Below, piece by piece: positions 21,754-32,599 of a stretch of DNA of 64,000 nucleotides. Below the pieces are notes generated by a model that saw only the letters and a list, made by a program, of their open reading frames with translations, was not told the origin of the DNA and did no database searches. Both the position numbers and the translations under genes were made by a program. Source of the stretch: Echria macrotheca. Its lineage: Eukaryota; Ascomycota; Sordariomycetes; Sordariales; Schizotheciaceae. How positions within the stretch are numbered: position 1 is the first letter of the stretch; every line of letters starts with the position of its first letter. The stretch lies in contig MU839827.1 in NCBI GenBank assembly GCA_030411725.1, positions 4,533,027-4,597,026 of the forward strand, in the 5' to 3' direction.

Positions 21754-22672
21754 ATGAGCACGGAAGAAATGAAGCCGGACCCAGCAAGAGCGAGCGCGCT
21801 GATTTCGCAGCTGCAGGGGGTGACGGAAAGGATCACGGCCGTAGCCAAGGGCCGCGCGGTAAGTCTTCAGCTCTCACGCGATGCTGGTCTCCATTTCCGC
21901 TGCTGACTCTGAGTCAAGGTGCGTCTCGTTGCCGTGTCAAAGTTGAAACCCGTCAATGATATTCTGGCCCTCCATGAGGCGCCGGCGAATCATTCGCATT
22001 TTGGAGAGAATTATGCCCAGGAGCTAGGTCAGAAGGCCGAGCTGCTGCCGCGAACCATTAAGTGGCATTTCATCGGGGGTCTGCAGTCCGGTGAGCTACC
22101 GTCCAGTCGACTCATCTCGCGGGACGAGAATCGTCAGTGCCACGGCAGGGTCCTAACAAGTTCCAGGGCACTGCAAAAACATCGCCAAGATCCCCAATCT
22201 CTGGTGCGTATCAAGCATCGACTCGCTGAAGAAGGCTCAGCTGCTTGATAAATACCGGGGTGACTTGATCAAGGCGCAGCCGGAAACGGCAAAATTGAAT
22301 GTCCACGTCCAGGTGAACACATCGGGCGAGGAATCAAAGTCGGGATGTGCTCCGGGAGATGAGGTGGTGGCACTGTGCCGGTCTATTGTCAACGACTGTC
22401 CAAATCTACATCTTTTGGGGTTGATGACCATCGGGGCCATCGCGAGGAGCGTCGCGACCACGCCCGAAAACGAGAACGATGACTTTGTATTGCTTAGGCA
22501 ACAGCGGGATTTGGTGGCCCAGGAGCTGGGACTGGATAGGGAGCTGGAGCTCAGTATGGGCATGAGTGAGGATTTTGAAGGGGCTATTGCCATGGGCAGT
22601 AACGAGGTGCGCGTGGGCAGCACCATTTTCGGACAGAGGCCAGCCAAGTCGGACGCGAAAATTGTCGCGTAG
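21754..22672 (+). CDS. YggS/PLPBP-family pyridoxal phosphate homeostasis protein
   Basis: Three exons (21754-21858, 21919-22090, 22167-22672) encode 260 residues, near yeast YBL036C (257). The fold is the alanine racemase N-terminal TIM barrel that binds pyridoxal 5'-phosphate without a known catalytic activity. The expected motifs are in order: LVAVSKLKP with the PLP-binding Lys, HFGENYAQEL, WHFIGGLQS, KNIAKIPNLW, VHVQVNTSGEESKSG, LLGLMTIG, LSMGMSEDFEGAIAMGSNEVRVGSTIFG. Members buffer PLP and affect amino-acid and vitamin B6 balance; the protein should be cytosolic or mitochondrial. The start codon at 21754 begins MSTEEMKPDP with no obvious presequence. The intron 1 donor GTAAGT is canonical. 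Confidence 0.95.
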
Positions 22673-23275
22673 GGTTCATATTGTAACTACCAAAAAGAAG
22701 TCCAACGAAATAACTACGACCGACGCGACACCTCACAGACACCGGGCAGTCCCGGCGCAGGGTCTTTTGATCGAGACCCTCTTGATGTCACTGTTGGCGG
22801 GATGAATCCACTGTTCTTATCGATAGAGACCGTGGTGACAGCGGCAGCTGCCGCCCCCTGCGGGAGCTGCAGGTGACGGAAGCTGGGACCAATGAGCGGC
22901 GGCATTGGACGGGTTGCTGGGGAAACTGCAAACAGTCAACAGGACAACGAGCAATTGGTTCACAAAGCGCCAGCACAATCGCTGTTGATGCCGGGAGATG
23001 CCATGACCCCTCTGCCCACACCACCTTAACAACACCGTTATACCCTGCAAGCTCTTCCCGGTGCTGCTTGGGACGACTCCCTCCGCATTGATCTGCTTTT
23101 GGCTTCAGTTACGTTCTTGTTGCGGCGCGCGGGATAGACTCCCTTTGCTTGCTCCTTCCGCTCTCGGTAGCAATTGATTTGGCTTGCCTGTAGGCCAATT
23201 CCCAAGTCCACTCTGTCACATTCCAGCGCTCTCCAGCTCTGCAGACCAAGCACTCGACACCACACAGCAGGCAAC
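22673..23275. other. intergenic region, probable promoter of the coiled-coil gene
   Basis: A 603-bp gap between two plus-strand genes. It should contain the 3' end of the YggS-type gene and the promoter of the large gene downstream. No repeat or RNA gene is recognised. Confidence 0.4.
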
Positions 23276-26200
23276 ATGCCGACCTTCGAGAGGGATCTCC
23301 CTCGAGACATGGAGCGGTCCATAAGACACCAGCATTCCGCTTCGTCCGATCATGGCCGGGCTCTGGTTCCAATGTAGGCTTGACATCACCCCTCTTCTTC
23401 CACTTGCGTGAGCTGCGATGTAGACGCTGCCTGCTGGCGCTCGCATCTGCAACAGCCATGTCCATGTCATGTCGGCTCTATGGCGGTCGCTGATCAGAAG
23501 CAAAAACAGGTGGGACAGTTCTGACCCAGAGCGGGCACCGCCGCCACTCCCCCTCAACCCACAGTCGCCGAGCGTGGTATCTCGCGCCGGCACCTCGAGT
23601 GCCATCCAGTCGGCCCATGCCGCATTGACGGAAAAGGCGCGGGAGAACGCGTTGGTTCCCCATCTGCCCAAGAGGATGACAGATACCTCGCCAGAGCGGT
23701 CGCTGCTCCGCGGGTCCACGCACCGTCGAATGAACTCTGTCCAGCCTGCGTCGGTCAAGGACATGAGCCTGATGATCGAAAGCAGCCGCGATTCGACCAC
23801 GCCCAAATCGCCAGAAAAGTCGGAAAGGCCCTCGACTCCATCTCGGGGACGATCCGACCCGTTCAATGACTTCAAAATCAACGAGGGTGACAAGGTGACA
23901 ATTTCTTCGCCTATTCCGGGCCCCAGCCTTACTCCCATCATTCGGCCGACTGTGCGACGGCCACACCAGAGCATACTGGGTGAGAACACTCCTCCTCAGT
24001 CTGCCACAATGCTTGCTCTCCAGAACATGAGCACAAACAGCCCCAACCCAGCAACACCAAAGGAGCCCGAGACTCCCTTGGCCAATATCACCAACAGCTC
24101 GACAGCACTGGTCAAGGTCCCCCAGTCGCTGGAGGCGTTGTCAAATCAGATTTTGACCCTCACTAGCATCGCCACGACTCTCCAGAAGGAGATGTCGCAA
24201 CTGAGTAGGCGTAGCCGAGATAATGCTACCGACTTGCTTAGCTTGAAAGAGGCCACTAGTGCTCGTGATGAAGATATACGAAAGAGCCTCAGGGAGCTCA
24301 TCACGGACGCCAAGTCTAGGGCGTCCTCCAGGGATCAGTATGGCGGGCCCCTACTGCTGGAAGGTCGACACCACCCCTCATCTCCCACCACATTGTCGAA
24401 GACAGTTCGGCCGTTCTCGCTGCCTCGGATTCCTTCTCCGAACAGCTTTGCAGCCTCGCTCGATCGAGAGTCACTCCTGAGCACCCCTTCGCTTGTCGGT
24501 GATTCGCCGACAACAATCGCACTTCTCGAGAAGATAATTCGCGACATGAGCACGCGTGAGGGGCAAGATATGCTCCTCACTCGTCTTACTGAGCTTTCCG
24601 AAAGACTTTCTGGTTTGGCGGCCGCCGATAAGGTGGATGAGCTAGTACGAATTGTGAAGTCAACCCAACAGCAGGCTGTGGTTCCTTCCACGGGAGGAAC
24701 AGGTGGTGGTGGTAACGGTGGCGGTAACAGAGCCCGGAATTGGAGCTTCAGCGATGATGAAGAGCCTAAACGAAGGGAACTCGACTTCAATGATGCGGGC
24801 ACATACATCAGCAGGGCCGGCCGGCTGCTCCAGGACAAGGATGCCCGCCGCTCATCGGCGCCGTCGGGACAGGCCACTGAGGTCATTAACGAAGACGTGC
24901 TGAAGGCGATCCGAACTGTTAAAGACAGCGTCGCGCAAGGGGGCGGTCTTACCGCCGAGGTTAAGGCCCTCGTCCGGGAGCTTCGCGGCGAGGTCCTGGG
25001 TATGGGCCGTGAGATCGGTCGTAGACTCGATGAAGTCGTTGCGAAGAATGCGGCCTCTGGAAAACCCGATGCCGCCGGCAGAGCAGAAATGACGAGAATC
25101 GTCGAGCAGGGACTGGCCGAGATGAAGCAGCAAATGGACGGTGTCCTTCGCGAGCATCGACGACAATCTTCCGCCACCACAATGTCCAGGGATACGCTGG
25201 TCGATTACAAGGAGATATACAACAGCATGCGAGCCGCCCTCAAAGACTCCCAAGCCAACAAGCCCCGTGGACCGGAGCTCCGGCGAGAAGACGTTGTGCA
25301 GGCAGTGAAGGATGCCTGGGAGAAGTACAAGCCCGAGATCGAGATCCAGCAAATTGGGCTAGAACGGGACGAGATTCTTGAATGCCTCAAGCAGGGACTC
25401 CGCGACTACGCGCCTCGAGATGATCGACCACCTGGCGCCACTCGGGACGAAGTATTCAAGGCTGTCATTGAAGGGCTGAAGCATTTTGTTCCACCCCAGG
25501 TCGATACCCCTGCGAGCCTTTCGCGCGACGAGATCCTGGAAGCCGTCAGGGAGTGTCTAGAAGAGTTTGAATTCCCTGTTGCCCCCTCAGCTCTTGGCCA
25601 GGAACTCTCCAAAGATGACATGTTGGATGCCGTCAAGGAGGGTCTCCACTCGTTCGACTTCCCGACACCCCCGCCTCCTCCGCCCCCGGGTCCAGACCTA
25701 ACCCGCAGCGATGTTCTGGCCGCCGTGAATGAAGGACTTCACAGCTTCGACTTCTCCGCCGTTCAGTCGTCTGCTCTCGTGCCCCAGGCTCTGACCAAGA
25801 CCGATGTATCAGAAGCGGTCAAACAGGGCCTGAAATCTCTTGATCTTGGACCGGAATTACAAGAAGCGGTTCGAGATGGTGTTAATTCACTTGACCTGGC
25901 AACAGATGTGCACGTTGCCGTCGGAGCAGCCCTGAAATCATTCGACTTTGCCTCCATTTACGCATCAGCCCTGGTTCCTCGCTCGGATTTGTCGAGGGTG
26001 GATGTTGCGGATGCCATCAAGGATGGCCTCGACTCTCTCGACATCTCTGGCGAGGTTAAAGCCGTAGTCGTCGAGGCGCTGAAATCGTTTGATTTCAGCT
26101 CCGTGTATTCTTCCGCGCTTATTCCCCGCCCGGAAATCTCACGAGTGGACGTTGCAGATGCCGTCAAGGACGGTCTGGAGTCACTGGACATCACCAGCGG

Positions 26201-29200
26201 CATGGAAAGTGCTGTCAAACGAGGACTGGAGTCCTTCGACTTTTCTGCGGTTCCTTCTTCCGCTCTCGTCGCCCGATCAGATCTGTCACGGGTTGATGTT
26301 GCCGACGCGGTCAAGGAGGGTCTCGAATCACTGGATCTTTCGGGCGATGTGGTCCGTGCCGTCCACGAGGGACTGAAAGCATGCAACATGCCTACTGTCC
26401 CTTCCCCGTCGTCCGCCTTGGTACCCCTTTCTGGAGACAATGACCGGATCGTCAAGGGCCTGCATGAGCTCAAGGAATACCTCGAACTTCAGTTCCAAGC
26501 CGTCTCCGACGAGGCCAAGCAAAACGTGGCTGCAAATGGACGGGACACAGAGCAGGTCCTCGACGCTACCAAAGACGGCTTCGACAAACTCAGACAAGAC
26601 ATGGAGGTATACATCGACCGTGCAAGGGGTGATTCGGACCCAGGCGAGAGCATGGCTCATCTTGTCCGTACCCTTGAGGGTTTCCGCGAAGAGATTGCCG
26701 AGCTTCTCATGAAATCTACGGACGACTCGAGAGAGCAGCTCAGAGAAGAGATCGAATCCCTCCGCGATACCGTCAACTCATCGCTGATTCCTGTCATTCC
26801 ACAAGGCGGGAATTCCAAAGAGTTCATTGAAGTCCTCCAGGAGGGGTTGAGCAGTCTGAGAACGGACATCAGCACACGTCCGCTTGCCGGTGTCTCGGAA
26901 ATCATCGATGCACTCCAAGAGGGACTCGGCGACATTCGATGCAGCATCGACAGACTCCACAACAAGCCGGCAGATCTAACTGCCAATGACGAGATCTTGG
27001 ACGCTCTGAAGACTGGTCTCGACACGGTTCGGTCCGATATTGATGGCCTTAGAGAGGAAAGCAAGAATGACCGAGCACTCGCTACCATCGATGCAGAAAA
27101 CGACAAGGCAGTTATCCCCGCCGATCCTCCGCTCAAGCATGATGACATCAAAAATCTTGAGACTCTCATGACCCAACTTGGTGCAAAGGTCGAGGCTCTT
27201 GAATCCGCGCCACCTCCCGTCATCGAGTCCGTCTCCAAGGAGGATCTTGCTGATATCCAAGAAAAGCTGCACACCGTTGCCCAGGGAGTGTCTGAGATCT
27301 CTCACCGCGACTCTCTTGAAGCTCTGACCTCCTTGGAAGAGCGACTTAAGAACGTTCAGGATTCCATCGCTGAGCTACTGGCACGCGAGCCTCCTGCTCC
27401 CGCTGAGACACCTGCGCCCTCAAGCTCTGACACAGCCACAAAAGAAGATGTCGAGGCCATCGAGACCATCCTCAGAAACACCAAGGCTCGTCTTGACGAT
27501 TTCATCGACGACGAGCAGTCTGTCAAAAAGGATCAGATTGACATGATCGAAACGCAAATCTTGGAAACTCGAGAACTCCTCAACAAACTGAGCGGTGCTG
27601 TAGAGCTCGTGTCTCGCAAAGAGGACGTCACCATGGTCGAGTCGCTCGTGACACAGATCATCTCGTCCTTCGACGAGATGAAGGAGCGGCACGAAAAGGC
27701 GCTTGAAGACCCGGAGCGAGTCACAAAGACGGACGTCGACGCTGTGGAAGCCATATGCCTGGACACCAAGGTTGTGATTGAGCAAATGCTCAAGTCAGAC
27801 TTGAACACAGTTGCAACCAAGGACGACGTTATGAAACTCCAGACCTTGTTAGGGGAGTATCAGGAACGGGTTACGGCACAGGCAGAGAGCGATTCAAAAG
27901 CGCTGGAAGTCCGACGCGCCGAGATGGCAACCGTGGGAGAGCGTGTCGCTGAAGTCAAGACCATTCTCGAAGAGTTTCAGGGAGTCGCCAGGGCGAAGCT
28001 TGAGGACGGCGCAAAGGGTGTCGATGCGATCAATGGGGTGCTGGACGCCATGAGCGACACCCTCCGGAAGAATGCCAACATCAGCGACGAGCTAAAGGAG
28101 ATGTTCGATACCATGAAGCTCGAATTCGAAGACTCCCGGGCGGGCGTTGTCGGTGCCAAGCTGGAAACAGATGAAAAGTTCCAGATGACAGTTGATACTC
28201 TCACCTCCAAGCTGGACGAACGCATGGACGAGCTCTTTGAAAAGTACGACGCATTTCAGCTGCTTCAGGAAGAGCGAGCTGCCAAGGGCGAGGGGCGTGA
28301 TGAGGAGATGGAGGCCGCCGTTGTCGGCACAAAGGCAATCGCGGAGGAGTTGAGGTCTCTCATCGACACCCTTGGCACGACAGTCACCGACTCTCTTGAG
28401 AAGATGGAGGAAGCCTCCAAGACCGTTTTTGAGCGAGTCGAGGATCTCTTCAGCAAGTCCGAGGAAAGTCATACGGAAGACAAGGCGGAGCATCAGCTTA
28501 CCCGTGACAACTTCCAAGAAGTCATTGGAAAAGTTGATTCCCTCCAAGGAGTTGTCGCCAATTCAGAGCCCAAGATCCTCGAGGCCATCCAAGATGTTTT
28601 GCTCCTCGTTGGCCAGCACTACGAGCACTCGAAGTCATCAACCCTGACAATCCAAGATAAGATCGAGGAGGCCAAGCCGCCAGAGCAGCCCCTTTTGCCG
28701 CCACCCGAGAAATACGATGACACAGTCGTGCATGAGAAGCTCGACAAGCTTGTTGAGCATGCAAACGTGGCGGACAAGGCCTTTGAGCATCTCAGCACTT
28801 TGCCTAGTATGCACGCCGTGGTCAAACAGACGGCGGCGGAGCTTGCTGTTTTTATTGCCGCGCAAACTCAGCGTATTGCAGACGAGCATGAGGACAGAGA
28901 AAAAACTCTCCAAGAGACGATTCTTGCCCTTGAGCGCCGCCTCGAGGAAAAGCAGCAAGTTGAGGCACACCTCGCCGACTTGCGTGAAGAGGAGGCAAGG
29001 TTGAAGGAAAGTGTCCATGTAACTCTGCGCGCAGAGCACGAGCAGATGAAGGAGCAGTTCCTCGCCAATCTTGTGGAGGAGGAAGCTAGGCTAAAGGCCG
29101 CAAACGAGAGTCTTCGGGAGGAGCAAGAGCGACTCAAGGAGACCTTCATCGCCAACCTGAAGGAGGAACAGGAGAGGTTGATGGAAATGAACGTCTCGAT

Positions 29201-30653
29201 CAAGGAGGAACAAGATCAACTCAAGGAAATGTTCCTCCTCGGCCTGAAGGAAGAGCAGGCGCGACTCGCGGATGTCAATGATACCTTGCGCGAGGAACAT
29301 CAGCTACTGAAGGACACCCTCCTCGCGAACCTCAGGGAGGAAGAGGCCCTTCTTAAGGAAGTCAACGCTGGGCTTCGCGACGAACATGAACGTCTCAAGG
29401 AAACCTTCATCGCCAATCTAAAAGAGGAAGAAGAGCGGCTCAAAGAGACTAACGATAAGTTGAGACGCGAACAGGAAGAGCTCAGGGCGGCTTGGAAAGA
29501 GGAGCAGGAGCAGCTCAAGGCGGCCCTTCGGGAGGAGCATGAGCGCATGAAGATTGAGCTCCTCGCCAACCTCCTGGAAGAAGAGACGCGTCTCAAGGAA
29601 GCCAACGAGCTCCTCAGAGAGGAGCAGAACCAAGCCAAGGACAAGTTTTTCGCTAGCCTAAGGGAGGAGGAAGAGCGTTGGAAAGATCGGATTCAAGGGC
29701 TCCGTGCTGAACACGACAATCTTCATACCCAAAAGGGCCGTGTTTTGGCAGATCTTTCCGCCACCGAGACCGCCTTGCAAATTCGCCGCGAGGATGTTCA
29801 ATACATGGAGGCAAAGGCAGAGGGTCTGGAGCGACGCATCCTGGAAGGCGTCATGGATCACTCTCGTGTCCTGCTCATGGCGAAGCAGAAGCGGCCCAGC
29901 CCTCGCGATTCCATGAGCAGGAAGCGAGTATCGTCGCAGAAGTATGCTGATACCGCTACTGCCAACCCAGCACCAACTGCAAACTCCAAGCCACGCGCTG
30001 CCTTGGACATCGCCCTCTCGGGCAAGACCAACTTGAACGCCCCGGCCCAATCGGGCGGCTCTCGTAGAATTCTCTCCCTCAGCCAAATCACCAACAATGT
30101 TCCGACAGGCGGCTTGAAAAGGAGTCAGAGCGTTAGAACCGCTGGTGGCCCTGGCCGTATGAGGAAAGGAAGCTGGGGCGGTGCTAGCCGGGCAGCGAAG
30201 GGATACGGCGACTTGGATCGGGAGAAGGACAAGGAAAACCTCGAGCTCAAGGAGAGTGACGAGGACGATGTCAATGATGCGCCCCACGAGTCGGAAAACA
30301 CGCCTCCGGTCGACATAATCATATCCAGGGCGGATACTCTTGGCCCGGATACTCCGGTGGATGACCTCTCCCATGAGCCCACCGACGATTTGATGGACGA
30401 CTATGACACGGTCGGTCTCCACGAAGACAAAGATGGCGACAGCAGCGACAGCGGAACCCTCAGACGATCCAGCCGGGGGACTACGGTTATGACATCGACG
30501 GAGAGTTATGGCGGCACCGAGTATTCGGATGAGGATGGTGACGTTGATGACGCTGCCAGCGATTGGACGGAGAGTGCGGTAGGCGTCGAGACTACGCACG
30601 ATTCGGAGCCAGCGAGTTTGGACCAAAACGGAGTTGTTTCTCTTGAAGCATGA
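23276..30653 (+). CDS. giant coiled-coil repeat protein
   Basis: Two exons (23276-23373, 23510-30653; 136-bp intron) give about 2,413 residues. The frame after the intron is open to 23469, so an ATG there is an alternative start (2,394 residues). I favour the spliced start because it runs smoothly into WDSSDPERAPPPLPLN, a stretch I associate with fungal homologues. Residues 1-320 are Ser/Pro-rich and disordered. From about 600 to 1000 is a set of helical repeats around DVxxAVxEGLxSxDF, three of them exactly 49 residues. A long Glu/Lys/Leu-rich coiled coil follows, ending in 29-residue repeats (about 1872-2096). The tail is basic, then acidic. I do not know its function; the plan suits a cytoskeletal or cell-cortex scaffold, which is inference only. 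No membrane segment or motor domain is seen. Confidence 0.85.
25990..26430 (+). repeat. 147-bp tandem coding repeat (49 residues x 3)
   Basis: Three successive units start with SRVDVADA; the GTKGAYGTT string recurs at 25998, 26145 and 26292, exactly 147 nt apart. Each unit carries VDVADAxKxGLxSLD, a second amphipathic helix ending SFDFS, and a linker with SSALV. Shorter relatives extend upstream to about 25270. The units have diverged at synonymous sites, so the duplications are not recent. Confidence 0.9.
29025..29699 (+). repeat. 87-bp tandem coding repeat (29-residue coiled-coil units)
   Basis: Eight consecutive units begin at 29025, 29112, 29199, 29286, 29373, 29460, 29526 and 29613. Seven are 87 nt (29 residues) and the one at 29460 is 66 nt (22 residues, one heptad shorter). 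The consensus is close to LREEHERLKETFIANLKEE followed by an ERLKEANxx end. The ninth start (29700) begins a degenerate copy. Confidence 0.92.
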
Positions 30654-31021
30654 GTGATGGATGCAGATGACTTGCTGGGTGGAATTTTGTTGCAAGCGGA
30701 TGTGCTGGGAAGTTGATATACCTTTTAACTGAACCTTTCCTTCTGTTTTTTACCTGTTGGTAATGGTTTTATGAAGGAAGATTCACATTCACTGGCTGGA
30801 GTTATTGGTCAGGGCACATGCTATTAGGATATGATGACGCTGGATGAAGGGTTTGCATTCCTTACGGATGGCGCCCTGCTGTTGGTATTTTAGGTTTTTG
30901 TTGTTATACACAATTGAACAGTTTCTCCACCCCTTTGCTTCCAGTGACATTAATGACATGCCGGTAGTGAAGTGATGCATTACGGTTTACAGTGATATTA
31001 TACAAGTGATATATGGTTTAA
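30654..31021. other. convergent intergenic region
   Basis: A 368-bp AT-richer stretch between the 3' ends of the coiled-coil gene (plus) and the seryl-tRNA synthetase gene (minus). It probably holds both transcript ends; nothing else is visible. Confidence 0.45.
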
Positions 31022-32599
31022 TTACTCGTCGACATGTTGTCTGGGGCCAATTTTCTCTTTTCCATCCATCCACGGCCGCAGCACAGGTGGGATAGTGACG
31101 CTCTTGTCGTTCTCATCCCAGCCATTCTCCAAGATGGCAGCTAGCACCCGAGGAACCGCCATCGCAGTCCCGTTGATAGTCCAGGGATAAACGACCTTGC
31201 CTCCGATGCGGGCGCGCGTCGCCAGCCGACGAGTCTGATAATCAGTACAGATACTCGCGCTCGTGACCTCGCCCCAGCCATCGTTGCGGTCGCGCCTCGA
31301 GGGGAAGAAGGCCTCAATATCGCACTTGCGCGCGGCCGAGGCGCCCAGGTCGCCCGCCGGCATCTCGAGCACGCGGCAGTGCAGGCCCAGCGAGCCGAGC
31401 AGCTCCGTCTGCAGGTCGACCAGCTCGTCGAAGATCTCCTGGGCCTCGTCGGGGTCCGGCGTCGTCCAGGCGAACAGCTCGACCTTGGTGAACTCGTGCA
31501 CCCGGTAGAGGCCCTTGTTCTCGGCGCCGCGGTTGCCTGCCTCGGCGCGGTAGCAGCGGGACACGGCGGCGCGCTTGCGCGGGAGCGCCGTCTCGTCGAG
31601 GATCGTGTCGGCGTACATGCCGGCTAGGGGGATCTCGGCGGTGCCGGCGAGGACGAGGGACGGGCGGCCGCGCGATGCGTCCTCGGCGTCCTGGGCGATC
31701 GAGTAGATCTGTGTGGTCTCGGCGTCGCCGTCGCGCGGCTGGAATCCGCACGCCGCTGCGATGTGGCCGTATACCATGCTCGGCGGGCTCACCTGCCGCC
31801 AGCCCGCGCGCGCCGCTGCCGTGAGCGCGTATTGTACCAGTGCCTGCTCGAGTTGCGCCGCCTCGTCCAGGAGGTAGTACCAGCCCCAGCCGGAGGCGCG
31901 CGCCGCCCCGGTAAAGTCGAGTAGTCCCAGCTCCGCGCCGATGTGTACGTGCGAGCGCCAGACACGGTCGGACAGCGCCGGCTCGGGCTCGGGATGGTCG
32001 TTGATGTAGCTGAGCACGCGCGGTTCGGGGCCGCGGGGGGTCTCGTCGCTCGTGAGGTTGGGGATCGCCAGCGCGAGCGCTTCCATCTCGGCTGTGAGAC
32101 GGGCTTCCTCATCCTCGATCTTGGAGAGCGCGGCTTTGATCTGTCGCCCCTCGGCGACAAGCTGCTCGCGCGTCAGCGAGCGGAAGCCTGCTGCTTCCTC
32201 GTCGGCGTCGTCGCGGCTCGTGCCGGGGTCGGCGAGCTGGCGCAGCAAAAGGGCGCGGCGCTCCCGCAGCGCGCGGCCTTCGTTTCGTTGTACATGCCAC
32301 TGCGCGAAGAGGTCGTTGATGCGTGCTGGGTATGAAGCGATGGCAGGGTAGTTGCGCTCGCGGCAGTTCTGGGCGTATAGGTCGGGGTTCTGTCGGATAT
32401 GTTTGATGTCGATGAGCGGCTTCGGAGCTGTGGTAGGCCGGGTGGAGGCGGGGTATGGTGGTTGTTGTTGGGTTGTCGGCGTGGTCTGAAGAGCTGAGGA
32501 TGTGTGGAAGGAGGACCGAGGGATGAACTGAGCTCGGGGAGTGACCCTGGTGAGGAAGAGCCGGCGCAGTGGCCTGCCAACGGCGCCTGGTGGCCTCAT
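31022..32599 (-). CDS. DIA4: seryl-tRNA synthetase, mitochondrial
   Basis: A single-exon frame of 525 residues. The first 40 residues are rich in Arg, Ser, Thr and hydrophobics without acids (MRPPGAVGRPLRRLFLTRV), a typical mitochondrial presequence. Residues about 60-200 form the long antiparallel tRNA-binding coiled coil of SerRS (DIKHIRQNPDLYAQN, then RALLLRQLAD). The class II core has LAGTAEIPLAGMYAD, motif 2 (CYRAEAGNRGAENKGLYRVHEF), then FDELVDLQTELLGSLGL, and motif 3 (TINGTAMAVPRVLAAILE). It charges mitochondrial tRNA-Ser. Yeast Dia4 is the likely orthologue. The GC content of the coding sequence is visibly high (about 31300-32200), above its neighbours. Confidence 0.94.
   Translation of the reverse strand: MRPPGAVGRPLRRLFLTRVTPRAQFIPRSSFHTSSALQTTPTTQQQPPYPASTRPTTAPKPLIDIKHIRQNPDLYAQNCRERNYPAIASYPARINDLFAQWHVQRNEGRALRERRALLLRQLADPGTSRDDADEEAAGFRSLTREQLVAEGRQIKAALSKIEDEEARLTAEMEALALAIPNLTSDETPRGPEPRVLSYINDHPEPEPALSDRVWRSHVHIGAELGLLDFTGAARASGWGWYYLLDEAAQLEQALVQYALTAAARAGWRQVSPPSMVYGHIAAACGFQPRDGDAETTQIYSIAQDAEDASRGRPSLVLAGTAEIPLAGMYADTILDETALPRKRAAVSRCYRAEAGNRGAENKGLYRVHEFTKVELFAWTTPDPDEAQEIFDELVDLQTELLGSLGLHCRVLEMPAGDLGASAARKCDIEAFFPSRRDRNDGWGEVTSASICTDYQTRRLATRARIGGKVVYPWTINGTAMAVPRVLAAILENGWDENDKSVTIPPVLRPWMDGKEKIGPRQHVDE

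Noticed and set aside
29658..30695. 345-residue open frame antisense to the coiled-coil gene
   Set aside because: The plus-strand frame is continuous for over 7 kb with clear repeats; the antisense frame has no recognisable domain.
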